Shown piece by piece: positions 57,301-64,000 of a DNA stretch of 64,000 nt (position 1 is its first letter; every line of letters begins with the position of its first letter). Origin of the DNA: Maniola hyperantus (lineage: Eukaryota > Arthropoda > Insecta > Lepidoptera > Nymphalidae); the NCBI RefSeq assembly GCF_902806685.2, contig NC_048541.1, forward strand, positions 16,626,662 through 16,690,661. Direction: 5' to 3'. The notes under the pieces are model-generated. The model was not told where the DNA came from. It saw only the letters and a program-made list of their open reading frames with translations, and did no database searches. The position numbers were made by a program, and so were the translations under genes.

Positions 57301-59378
57301 GTGGTCGAGCAGCGCCTCCACCGCCTCCACGAACTCCTCGGAGATGGCGTGCAGCAGCGCGTCGCGCGTCTCAGCTAGAGGTGCGTGTCGGGGATCATAA
57401 GCCAGTCGGATACCAGGTAATGCTCACGTGTAGTTCGCCCTGTTTCCTGGTGCGCTCCTCGTGGTCGAGCAGCGCCTCCACCGCCTCCACGAACTCCTCG
57501 GAGATGGCGTGCAGCAGCGCGTCGCGCGTCTCAGCTAGAGGTGCGTGTCGGGGATCATAAGCCAGTCGGATACCAGGTAATGCTCACGTGTAGTTCGCCC
57601 TGTTTCCTGGTGCGCTCCTCGTGGTCGAGCAGCGCCTCCACCGCCTCCACGAACTCCTCGGAGATGGCGTGCAGCAGCGCGTCGCGCGTCTCAGCTAGAG
57701 GTGCGTGTCGGGGATCATAAGCCAGTCGGATACCAGGTAATGCTCACGTGTAGTTCGCCCTGTTTCCTGGTGCGCTCCTCGTGGTCGAGCAGCGCCTCCA
57801 CCGCCTCCACGAACTCCTCGGAGATGGCGTGCAGCAGCGCGTCGCGCGTCTCAGCTAGAGGTGCGTGTCGGGGATCATAAGCCAGTCGGATACCAGGTAA
57901 TGCTCACGTGTAGTTCGCCCTGTTTCCTGGTGCGCTCCTCGTGGTCGAGCAGCGCCTCCACCGCCTCCACGAACTCCTCGGAGATGGCGTGCAGCAGCGC
58001 GTCGCGCGTCTCAGCTAGAGGTGCGTGTCGGGGATCATAAGCCAGTCGGATACCAGGTAATGCTCACGTGTAGTTCGCCCTGTTTCCTGGTGCGCTCCTC
58101 GTGGTCGAGCAGCGCCTCCACCGCCTCCACGAACTCCTCGGAGATGGCGTGCAGCAGCGCGTCGCGCGTCTCAGCTAGAGGTGCGTGTCGGGGATCATAA
58201 GCCAGTCGGATACCAGGTAATGCTCACGTGTAGTTCGCCCTGTTTCCTGGTGCGCTCCTCGTGGTCGAGCAGCGCCTCCACCGCCTCCACGAACTCCTCG
58301 GAGATGGCGTGCAGCAGCGCGTCGCGCGTCTCAGCTAGAGGTGCGTGTCGGGGATCATAAGCCAGTCGGATACCAGGTAATGCTCACGTGTAGTTCGCCC
58401 TGTTTCCTGGTGCGCTCCTCGTGGTCGAGCAGCGCCTCCACCGCCTCCACGAACTCCTCGGAGATGGCGTGCAGCAGCGCGTCGCGCGTCTCAGCTAGAG
58501 GTGCGTGTCGGGGATCATAAGCCAGTCGGATACCAGGTAATGCTCACGTGTAGTTCGCCCTGTTTCCTGGTGCGCTCCTCGTGGTCGAGCAGCGCCTCCA
58601 CCGCCTCCACGAACTCCTCGGAGATGGCGTGCAGCAGCGCGTCGCGCGTCTCAGCTAGAGGTGCGTGTCGGGGATCATAAGCCAGTCGGATACCAGGTAA
58701 TGCTCACGTGTAGTTCGCCCTGTTTCCTGGTGCGCTCCTCGTGGTCGAGCAGCGCCTCCACCGCCTCCACGAACTCCTCGGAGATGGCGTGCAGCAGCGC
58801 GTCGCGCGTCTCAGCTAGAGGTGCGTGTCGGGGATCATAAGCCAGTCGGATACCAGGTAATGCTCACGTGTAGTTCGCCCTGTTTCCTGGTGCGCTCCTC
58901 GTGGTCGAGCAGCGCCTCCACCGCCTCCACGAACTCCTCGGAGATGGCGTGCAGCAGCGCGTCGCGCGTCTCAGCTAGAGGTGCGTGTCGGGGATCATAA
59001 GCCAGTCGGATACCAGGTAATGCTCACGTGTAGTTCGCCCTGTTTCCTGGTGCGCTCCTCGTGGTCGAGCAGCGCCTCCACCGCCTCCACGAACTCCTCG
59101 GAGATGGCGTGCAGCAGCGCGTCGCGCGTCTCCACGCCGAACTCCAGCAGCAGCTCCACCATCTCCAGGTTCTCGTTGTCGATGGCCATGAGCAGCGCGC
59201 TGCGGCCCAGCGGGTCCACGCAGTCCACGTTGATGTGGCCCGTGTCGCGCGCGCGCTGCAGCACGCGCCGCGTGCCCGCCACGTCGCCGCGCTCCACGCC
59301 CAGCAGGAACTTCTTCTCCTCCAGGGACAGCACGGCCATCTCCTGATGCGGCCGCACCACATTTTCCTCCTCTGTCAT
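45104..59378 (-). CDS. Trpgamma: Trpgamma, TRPC-family cation channel (14 coding exons, complete)
   Basis: Complete minus-strand gene for a TRPC-type cation channel subunit of the plasma membrane. I joined 14 exons by GT/AG sites and phase; the lengths sum to 3291 bases (1096 aa plus stop), close to Drosophila Trpgamma (roughly 1100 aa). The N-terminus has ankyrin repeats (about residues 20-170; MTEEENVVRPHQE start, NVDCVDPLGRSALLMAIDNE). It is followed by the TRPC linker (RSRINAYRALASPSL), six membrane segments (about 330-650), the pore/S6 region (FWGMLMFGTYAVINV, LLNLLIAMMNHSY) and the TRP box EWKFAR at about 662-667. The C-terminal tail is Ser/Arg/Ala-rich (MKGFNIAPGG). The family passes Ca2+/Na+ downstream of phospholipase C; TRP, TRPL and Trpgamma can heteromerise in flies. 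Sequence similarity favours Trpgamma over TRP/TRPL. Odd points are the exon-derived 160-base array in intron 1, the partial duplication of exon 3, and a weak donor at exon 13, so the extreme C-terminus is less certain. Confidence 0.93.
45776..46121 (-). CDS. Trpgamma: Trpgamma coding exon 13 (residues 912-1027)
   Basis: Acceptor GTGTTCCAG|CGGCAGCGAG gives SGSERSDSGSDSQRSPERV, then Arg/Ala/Pro-rich low-complexity sequence. The proposed donor CTCAAG|GTTCTC is weak. If it is not used, translation runs 10 codons further and stops at 45749, giving an alternative shorter C-terminus. Confidence 0.75.
46199..46547 (-). CDS. Trpgamma: Trpgamma coding exon 12 (residues 796-912)
   Basis: Acceptor CGCATCAG|GCGGCGGAG, donor CCGAG|GTAGGC. 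Starts with a Gly run then KKNRQKERRLMKGFNIAPGG, a signature of the Trpgamma tail, followed by a His- and Ser-rich cytosolic region. Confidence 0.9.
46773..46956 (-). CDS. Trpgamma: Trpgamma coding exon 11 (residues 735-796)
   Basis: Acceptor GCTGTGCAG|GCCATCATG, donor GCGCCAG|GTGACC. Encodes IMRNLVRRYVTVQQRRAE and VTEDDVNEIKQDVSAFRCEL, a predicted coiled-coil typical of TRPC C-termini. Confidence 0.92.
47036..47077 (-). CDS. Trpgamma: Trpgamma coding exon 10 (14 residues)
   Basis: A 42-base micro-exon, RKAKQANERDFRYQ, between TTTTTCAG and GTGAGTGAC, phase 0 on both sides. It is conserved with fly Trpgamma in the coiled segment after the TRP box. Confidence 0.88.
47580..47771 (-). CDS. Trpgamma: Trpgamma coding exon 9 (TRP box, residues 657-720)
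   Basis: Acceptor CACCTCCAG|GAGCGCGCAG, donor ATACGG|GTGACT, both phase 0. Opens with ERADVEWKFARSKLWISYFE, containing the TRP box EWKFAR, then the Pro-rich PPPFNVVPSPKS stretch. Confidence 0.93.
48346..48541 (-). CDS. Trpgamma: Trpgamma coding exon 8 (pore and S6, residues 591-656)
   Basis: Acceptor CTGTTTCAG|TTTGTTCGAG, donor ATTTCT|GTTAGC. Encodes ETMQTLFWAAFGLVDLDSFE (pore helix and filter region), TRFWGMLMFGTYAVINVIV and LLNLLIAMMNHSYQLIS, the S6 gate. Confidence 0.93.
48823..48952 (-). CDS. Trpgamma: Trpgamma coding exon 7 (pore-entry loop, residues 548-591)
   Basis: Acceptor TTTGCAG|GCCTTAACC, donor GCGAA|GTAACT. Reads LNQLLWYYADMEKKKCH then an SLTPANGT linker with one N-glycosylation-like NGT site and DACVVWRRFA. 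Its small ORF does not begin with Met, but phase and homology place it securely. Confidence 0.88.
49365..50225 (-). pseudogene. Retroelement C-terminal fragment in Trpgamma intron 6
   Basis: Broken minus-strand reading frames of a retroelement polyprotein C-terminus: a segment with ERRSWDDIICK-like and LLSCSTGTARARLLA text, then CPCGRDVDKLGHHGLSCQ (zinc-knuckle-like), DDGKRPDGMSLIPW, LVWDATRSDTLAPSH, and VETLGPWGPSA with GDRRAGSYLGQRISLAIQRG. Frameshifts separate the pieces. A (TTTTGA)n tail at 49325-49360 marks its 3' end. RPDG followed by WDAT resembles a PD-(D/E)xK restriction-like endonuclease core; that assignment is inferred. It is related to the copy at 30862-31493. Confidence 0.7.
50478..50724 (-). 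CDS. Trpgamma: Trpgamma coding exon 6 (residues 466-548)
   Basis: Acceptor TGTCGTAG|GTGCGCCGC, donor TCTTGTG|GTGAGT. Encodes KWDAWDPMLLSEGLFSAANI, SSLKLVYIFSVNPHLGPLQ and the S5 segment FFVLDILVIFAFSCG. Confidence 0.93.
51092..51231 (-). CDS. Trpgamma: Trpgamma coding exon 5 (residues 419-465)
   Basis: Acceptor CGCCTCAG|GTCTGATCTGG, donor TTCCAG|GTACGT, phase 0. Encodes LIWSEVKQLWD and DMWNVIDFVTNSLYVATVAL, the S3/S4 region typical of TRPC channels. Confidence 0.92.
51383..51520 (-). CDS. Trpgamma: Trpgamma coding exon 4 (residues 373-419)
   Basis: Acceptor GGCAG|TTCTGCTGATCC, donor AGCG|GTGGGT. Encodes LLILASQRIET and WLILAWVSG, a membrane segment of the S2/S3 area. Confidence 0.9.
51784..52153 (-). 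repeat. 185-base tandem duplication of the end of Trpgamma exon 3
   Basis: Two adjacent 185-base copies (51784-51968 and 51969-52153), each with 171 bases of exon 3 coding sequence, the donor GTGTAAGTG and 14 intronic bases. The copy nearer the 5' end of the gene is joined to the start of the exon and gives the right frame. Reading through into the second copy shifts frame, because 185 is not a multiple of three. Confidence 0.93.
51983..52217 (-). CDS. Trpgamma: Trpgamma coding exon 3 (residues 295-373)
   Basis: Acceptor GGTTCCAG|TTCGTGGCGCAC starts FVAHPNVQQLLASIWYE. The exon holds the pre-S1 region and first membrane segment (FPLYSLAYIAAP). The donor CTGT|GTAAGTG is phase 1. A tandem copy of its last 171 coding bases lies immediately downstream in the intron (51798-51968). 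Confidence 0.9.
52737..53160 (+). mobile_element. LINE 3' end (pol C-terminus)
   Basis: Open frame to a TGA at 52904 reading SFYNKLPDDILEMSLNKFK, VFIKRKLIEKSYYNVKDYL and NDKQAWE-stop, the well-known C-terminus of lepidopteran Jockey/CR1-like LINEs. A 3' UTR and a TTTGACTTTGACTTTG tail follow. It lies in Trpgamma intron 2. Confidence 0.75.
53231..53761 (-). CDS. Trpgamma: Trpgamma coding exon 2 (residues 118-294)
   Basis: Acceptor TGTGACAG|AGCTGG gives SWEALPPETATFTSDITPL directly after exon 1 residue His117, phase 0. The exon finishes the ankyrin region (MPHDVRCGCDDCVRARRED) and carries the conserved TRPC linker up to LRQKK|GTAAAC. Confidence 0.93.
54443..54690. mobile_element. Long-armed foldback MITE
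   Basis: Left arm begins AACCGACTTCCAAAACCACT and right arm ends AGTGGTTTTGGAAGTTGGTT. The arms are about 95-105 bases and near-perfect reverse complements, meeting at GAAGTCGGGCGAGC / GCTCGCCCGACTTC. It lies in Trpgamma intron 1. Confidence 0.8.
55088..55300 (-). mobile_element. SINE fragment beside the Trpgamma array
   Basis: CATCGACCCATCGCTGGCTC, AACATTATGGAGAACTCTC and AACGCGTATAGCTCC are the family body in minus orientation. Its end touches the left boundary of the 160-base array. Confidence 0.55.
55301..59132 (-). repeat. 160-base tandem array of Trpgamma exon 1 end plus intron start (24 copies)
   Basis: The word GTGCGTGTCGGGGATCATAA recurs every 160 bases from 55301 to 58981, so there are 24 units, the last continuous with the true exon 1. 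Each unit is 105 bases of exon 1 (35 codons, from Glu-Thr-Arg-Asp to the terminal His) plus the donor GTGAGC and 55 intronic bases. By eye the internal units are identical; only the outermost left copy differs (GCTAGAA for GCTAGAG). On the minus strand each copy is preceded by CTCTAGCTGAG, which offers an AG that would keep reading phase. Unspliced, each unit meets an in-frame TGA within the intronic part. Confidence 0.95.
59028..59378 (-). CDS. Trpgamma: Trpgamma coding exon 1 (residues 1-117)
   Basis: Begins with ATG (59376-59378) and ends at donor CAC|GTGAGC, phase 0. It encodes the N-terminal acidic start MTEEEN and the first ankyrin repeats. The last 105 bases and the first 55 intronic bases form the unit amplified in the adjacent array. 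Confidence 0.92.
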
Positions 59379-59414
59379 ACCATGTATACTGTGACGCTGC
59401 CGACATTCATCACG

Positions 59415-59422
59415 TATTTATA
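59415..59422 (-). promoter_or_regulatory. Trpgamma: Candidate TATA box of Trpgamma
   Basis: TATAAATA on the minus strand 36 bases upstream of the ATG. About 30 bases downstream of it is TCACAGT, similar to an insect initiator. If used, the 5' leader would be only about 14 bases. Coincidental AT-richness remains possible. Confidence 0.35.
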
Positions 59423-59451
59423 CAGGAACACACAACAAACTACTTACTAAC

Positions 59452-59590
59452 TAAGCAGAGCGGAGAGGAGATAGATGTGTTCACTGATCAGTCGACCAAT
59501 CTCATTTTTAAAAGATGACATGTTTTTTCACGTCATCTATCAGTAATGTGATTGGTCCGCTAAACACATCTCCGCTTTGGTGGAACCCAG
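59452..59590. mobile_element. MITE with GCGGAGCGGAGAGGAGAT arms
   Basis: AGCAGAGCGGAGAGGAGATA at left, inverted as ACACATCTCCGCTTTGGTGG at right, with DNA around TGACATGTTTTTTCACGTCA in the centre. It is immediately upstream of Trpgamma. Confidence 0.6.
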
Positions 59591-59884
59591 CCCAACAACG
59601 GCTTCTTCAGCTGTCACAGACTAAGCGGAATGCATAAGCCATTACGTAAGTAAGTAGGTACAACATAAAAATGTAATAAAAGCCTGTGCAATAATCTCTG
59701 TACTATTATGTCAAGAAGGTTGCAAGAACGAGATGTTATTGACGAGACTGGGCTCTGTAATGTGAGAATGCGGCAGTATTAGTGTGCAAATGGACTTCCG
59801 ACTAGCGAGATAGGTAGCGATTAGATAATATTATAGGACATCCGGAAAACTCCATCCCGAGAGAAAACAAAAGTCTATTTTACA

Positions 59885-60090
59885 CTCAAATCATACATGA
59901 CTGATGAACTATCAACGCACAGTTCAAACTACTTGACAAATCGAGCTAAAATTTGGCGTGCATATAGCTATTATGGCGTAGACGTCCGTTCAGAAAGGGT
60001 TTGGAAAATTCAACCGCTAAGGAGCTAAAATAGGGGTTTGATATAATATGTATGTCCACGGGGACGAAGTCGCGGGCATAAGGTAGAAAT
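59885..60090 (+). mobile_element. Lep1-related Helitron, diverged
   Basis: CAACGCACAGTTCAAACTAC to CGAAGTCGCGGGCATAAGG. Similar short pieces are at 33558-33664 and 47862-47925. Confidence 0.5.
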
Positions 60091-60244
60091 GAAAACATTT
60101 GGGTGGCGTAGGTATATTGCAGACGAGAAGGCCCCGCTGATGGGACAGCCATGGGTGAACACAGCGAGAATGCTGGGAAATGGACAACGTTGGGAAAAAT
60201 GTTAGGTATGCAAACTAACCAAAAATAATTAAATATGTAGGTAT

Positions 60245-60652
60245 AGAGAGAGAGAGCCAGCGCGTGTCAAACCTTCCTTATTTTATAAAAGCTGAAAGTT
60301 TCTCTGCGTACTGTCCCCAACACTGGGAGGAACTTTGTAGTAGGAGAGGTAATAGAGATTTTTTATATTTTCTTCCGAGTAATATTAGAAATCTCGTCAT
60401 GCATTGCAAGACACTAAGTGTGGTGGGAACCCCCGATCCCGGCCAGACACCCTTAAATGTTAATTATTTATTAAACTTTGACGTAAGGTTTTTACGCCTC
60501 TATTACCTGTTATCTCCCAAAGCCACCATGATTCAAATAAATATCCGAACAAACGTTCCTCCCAGTATTGGGACAATACGCAGAGAAACTTTCAGCTTTC
60601 AGGAAAAAAGGAAATCAGGAAAGTCTGACACGCGCTGGCTCTTAGGCCACAA
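60245..60652. mobile_element. Foldback element with about 90-base arms
   Basis: AGAGCCAGCGCGTGTCAAAC and GCTGAAAGTTTCTCTGCGTA at left have inverted partners at right (TACGCAGAGAAACTTTCAGC, GTCTGACACGCGCTGGCTC). A 130-codon ORF inside has no recognisable domain and is not called a gene. A fragment of the same family lies at 45588-45740 in Trpgamma intron 13. Confidence 0.6.
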
Positions 60653-60685
60653 GTAATGCAAGCTCGAGATGACAAATCGTCGTTT

Positions 60686-61272
60686 AAGGCCCGGTATCCA
60701 CCTAAGCGGAGCGGAGAGGAGATGTGTACAGTAAACCAATCCGATTTTTAAAAAACCGGCCAAGTGTGAGTCAGGCTCGCGCAATGAGGGTTCCGTACTA
60801 CAGTCGTATTTTTTCGACATTTTGCACGATAATTCAAAAACTATGATGCATAAAAATAAATAAAAATCTGTTTTAGAATGTACAGGTGAAGACCTTTCAT
60901 ATGATACCCCACTTGATATAGTCACTCACTTCGAAAGTTGAAAATACTAATTATTAGTTCATGACCACAATTTAATTTTTTTTGTGTGATCTAACCCTAA
61001 AATCACGGTTTTTCCCCAAATGTCAGCTATAAGATCTACATACTTGCCAAATTTCATGATTCTTGGTCAACGGGAAGTACCCTGTAGGTTTCTTGACAGA
61101 CAGACGGACAGAAAGACAGACAACAAAGTGATCCTATAAGGGTTCCGTTTTTCCTTTTGAGGTACGGAACCCTAAAAATGACGTGATAATTTTTTCACGT
61201 CATCTATTTTTAATCTGATTGGTCGATTGAACGCATCTCCTCTCCTCTTCGCTTAGGTGGATACCGGGCCTA
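60686..61272. mobile_element. MITE of the same family interrupted by a nested repeat
   Basis: Arms GGCCCGGTATCCACCTAAGC and GCTTAGGTGGATACCGGGCC bound the element. The central AAAA/TGACGTGATAATTTTTTCACGTCA is split by a 420-base repeat at 60755-61177 that begins ACCGGCCAAGTGTGAGTC and ends TACGGAACCCTAAAAA. Confidence 0.7.
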
Positions 61273-62288
61273 AGTTGTAACACCGCGTACCCAAAGGCCA
61301 AAGTACCCGTCGTCGTTGGCACCCCTCGGCTGTGGCAACCTAAACAGGTACAACCTACCACCTCCCATGGCCCCACCAACCTCGCGGTTATATGGGCCGA
61401 AACGCGGGAGGGCGCCCGTTCGGTACTTGCTTGGTGGCTCTTTCCCAGGGCGCCTTCTTGACTCACTACAAACAGGTACAATGTAATTTGCGAATAACTA
61501 TCACGTGTAAGAAGACCACGAAGGAAAAATAACTCGAAGACGATTTCACAAGTTTATTTGTCGGTTTTCATTACAGAACTACTTGCCTATTCGGCCACAC
61601 GGCTTTTTATATCGTTTATCATGAATGAACTCAGACATTAATCGAAATGACGTGAAGTTACCTTCGTTCATTCCTTAAGATTCGTTTTCAACGTATCTTA
61701 ACTAAAGTCATTATTATGTTAACAAACAAATATATGTAATACTACTTTGATAAATAATTGTAGTAATTTTAACGATTAGCAAACTTAGTAAGTAAGTTAC
61801 TTTAAATAGATATGCAATTTAGGGATGTGTATTGTCAACAACATTTGATTGAATGAATCACATAAGGTTTAGGTTGCAATATTCTACATTCAATCAAATG
61901 TTTCCTTCATATTATATTTAATGCGCTCTATTAATTATGGCCATAGTATTTAACTTTACAAATTTTAATATTTATAACATGATTTCTAACATTTCGGCCA
62001 TTCTGATAATCATAGTTTGTCCTCAAACTTTTAATTGCATAAGTAGATAATTAACTATAATTGACAATATTTTAGTATCTTTGTATTAGGCGAGAAGAGC
62101 GTGGTAAAGAATTTGAAATTTAACTAGAATTTCCTTCTCTTTTCACATAATGTACTTATGTCCACTGTGCTTTTGCTTTCATGAGACTACACCCTGACTA
62201 CCTCAAACTCAAACTCAAATTGTTTATCCAGAATTGGTAAAATGATATAGTGGTGATAATTAATACGTACTTAAAACAAAAAGAAGAG

Positions 62289-62540
62289 AAGAGAAGAGCC
62301 CACAACAAACTCAGCCGGGTATTCTTTTTATTATCACCACTTTACAAAATAACTTAGAACTAACACAAAGCTGTTAAGCAACTCATTCCCAACCAAGCTT
62401 TCTTATCATTCAAATAGTACTTTAGGTATTATTGTAATAGATTTTTTTTTTTTATAAGTTTACGTTTTATGAAGACTTTGAACATTGTTGAGAGACACCT
62501 CCAATATGTCTTCTGGAAGCTTATTATACCAGCTAAATGT
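62289..62540 (-). mobile_element. Degenerate LINE 3' end
   Basis: Minus-strand copy of the element at 52737-53160: LPEDILEVSLN-like text, an oligo-A disruption, NDKKAWLG-like end, then the shared CGGCTGAGTTTGTTGTGGGC 3' UTR word. Confidence 0.68.
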
Positions 62541-63079
62541 TTTATTACCAACTAACTGAACTAAATATAAAATCCTTGAGATTATTTAAGATCTATTTAA
62601 CTAATATTACTAAGATTTTAATTCATCTTAATCTTACTCAAGATTTTTAGCTTCTTTAATATTGTTTTATACATTTAAAACAGGATTAAACTAATCGTGA
62701 AACTGTAACAATTAAATCAGAATTACAATAATCAAATGAGAATGGATTGATACATGAATAAAGTAATAACTTTAGTATTTGAGTAACGAAACATAATTAG
62801 AACTTGAGAACTTGTGTCGCAAAAAAAATAACCAATCAATAATTTAATTTATCATAATCTGAAGCATTAATTAAAATTACACTGATTTAAATAAAATCAC
62901 AGAGAAAATAAAATTCTCATACATATTTACTAATTCTATCTATCTATCTTGTATAATTTTTTTTAATTTTTTTTAAATCTCGTAGGAACTTCCATAGTCT
63001 TGTGCCGCCTGAATCCAGCAGCTCCCTGCTACTCATATAATTCAATTTTCAAATAATGCTTAACATTTTCTTTAAGCAT

Positions 63080-63315
63080 CCCTAATTCTATGCCTGAAAT
63101 TTTCTTCAGACATGCCCTTAATTTTATGCCTGAAATTTTTTTCAGACATGCCCTTAATTTCGTGTCTAGAACTTTTTCAGACATACCCTCATTTCATGCT
63201 GGAAGTTCCTTCAGACACGCCCTTAATTTAATGCCTGGAACTTCTTCGGACATGCCCTCGGTTCATGCCTGGAAGTTCATTTTGACATCCCCTTAACTTT
63301 ATGCTTGGAATATCC
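63080..63315 (+). repeat. Diverged 36-base tandem repeats
   Basis: About seven units of TTTTATGCCTGAAATTTTTT CAGACATGCCCTTAA type, with 10-25 percent differences between units. Confidence 0.75.
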
Positions 63316-64000
63316 TTTGATCCCTTGATTTTTCCGTTAGAGATACTACATTTAATAATGCTAATAATGTAGATATTATTATAATTATTTATTCTCTTCA
63401 CTATCTGTACTATTATTAATTGATTGATTGAATTTGGTTAATGAGTGTACTAGTTCAAGATTTTTTCATAGATTACTTATATTTATATATCAAAATAAAT
63501 AGAAATGTCATTTTTTTTTTTTTTAAAGTTAATATGGCATAATCCAATAAGTGAAAGATTTCTCTAATTTATTAATCCCTTCATCAAAATCTTTAAAAAA
63601 AGACAATGCTTTAAATAATATTGTTCTCTGAGACTCAACTAAACTAAAACAAATTATCGGGTGTCATAAAATATCATCGAGTGAGAGTTCTGAGTCTATG
63701 CATTGGGTTATGGGTACTTCCACTGTTATGTTCCCTAGTCCCTACCCATGTCTTTCGAAAACCCAAGCAAATCTACAAGATCCACACAAGCCCTTAAGGT
63801 TTTGCGATTAATCGATTGTAATTACCATGTACTATTTTTTTTTTAACATGATCTGAGTCGGGAATGCAAAAGTGGTATGTTATTTAGTGCACTCATTAAC
63901 TTTTGTTGTTGAATCAAATTTAGAGATTGTTTTATTTTCATCATAATGCAGTTTTGGAGATTGATCATTGATAAATCTACAAAACTCATGAGCCTCATGA

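Larger units (their letters stand above)
61278..64000. other. Right-hand intergenic DNA
   Basis: A GC-richer unassigned patch at 61278-61460, then strongly AT-rich sequence with the LINE remnant and the 36-base repeats listed separately. No gene seen. Confidence 0.5.

Noticed and set aside
55301..59132. CRISPR-like array
   Set aside because: Units are 160 bases with no spacer variation and derive from a neighbouring exon; a eukaryotic tandem duplication.
60264..60656. 130-codon ORF upstream of Trpgamma
   Set aside because: It lies wholly inside a foldback transposon whose arms supply both ends of the frame.

Overview
The window looks like lepidopteran (moth or butterfly) nuclear DNA. It has spliced genes with GC-rich exons in AT-rich introns, many TAGGTACCTA-like words, Lep1-like Helitron ends (GACGAAGTCGCGGGCATCAGCTAGT style), tRNA-derived SINEs with (ATG)n tails, and insect-type orthologues. 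This taxonomic call is an inference from the repeats and protein families.

Layout. (1) 1-33824, minus strand: the 5' part of a KIAA0930/DUF2045 homologue. Four coding exons are visible (33824-33716, 27061-26901, 25290-25108, 9780-9682); the rest should lie left of the window. (2) 23840-25075, plus strand: an intronless sphingomyelin-synthase-family gene inside the 15 kb third intron of the KIAA0930 homologue. It stops 32 bases short of that gene's exon 3. A GC-rich promoter-like block lies at 22655-23570. (3) 18599-21878: a complete, apparently very young, non-autonomous LTR retrotransposon in the same intron. It has two 1465-base LTRs, a tRNA-Lys primer binding site, a purine tract, a 4-base target duplication and no gag/pol. 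(4) 34926-38758, plus strand: six exons of CLPB (Skd3), the mitochondrial ankyrin-AAA+ disaggregase, head-to-head with the KIAA0930 homologue. (5) 59378-45104, minus strand: the whole coding region of the TRPC-type channel Trpgamma in 14 exons. All splice phases close and give about 1096 aa. CLPB and Trpgamma are convergent.

The most striking structure is inside Trpgamma intron 1. A 160-base unit (105 bases of the end of coding exon 1, including its splice donor, plus 55 bases of intron) occurs 24 times in near-perfect tandem over 55301-59132. Exon 3 of the same gene carries a separate 185-base partial duplication that also copies its donor. Each could be a real recent expansion or an assembly artefact, and raw reads would decide.

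The rest is introns and intergenic DNA full of transposon remnants: Lep1-like Helitrons, SINEs, foldback MITEs (one with a nested insertion), 5'-truncated retroelements with a zinc-knuckle/PD-D type C-terminus, LINE 3' ends and several minisatellites. I saw no rRNA, no functional tRNA gene and no CRISPR. The genes have no evident shared pathway: ion channel, mitochondrial disaggregase, membrane lipid enzyme and a protein of unknown function.
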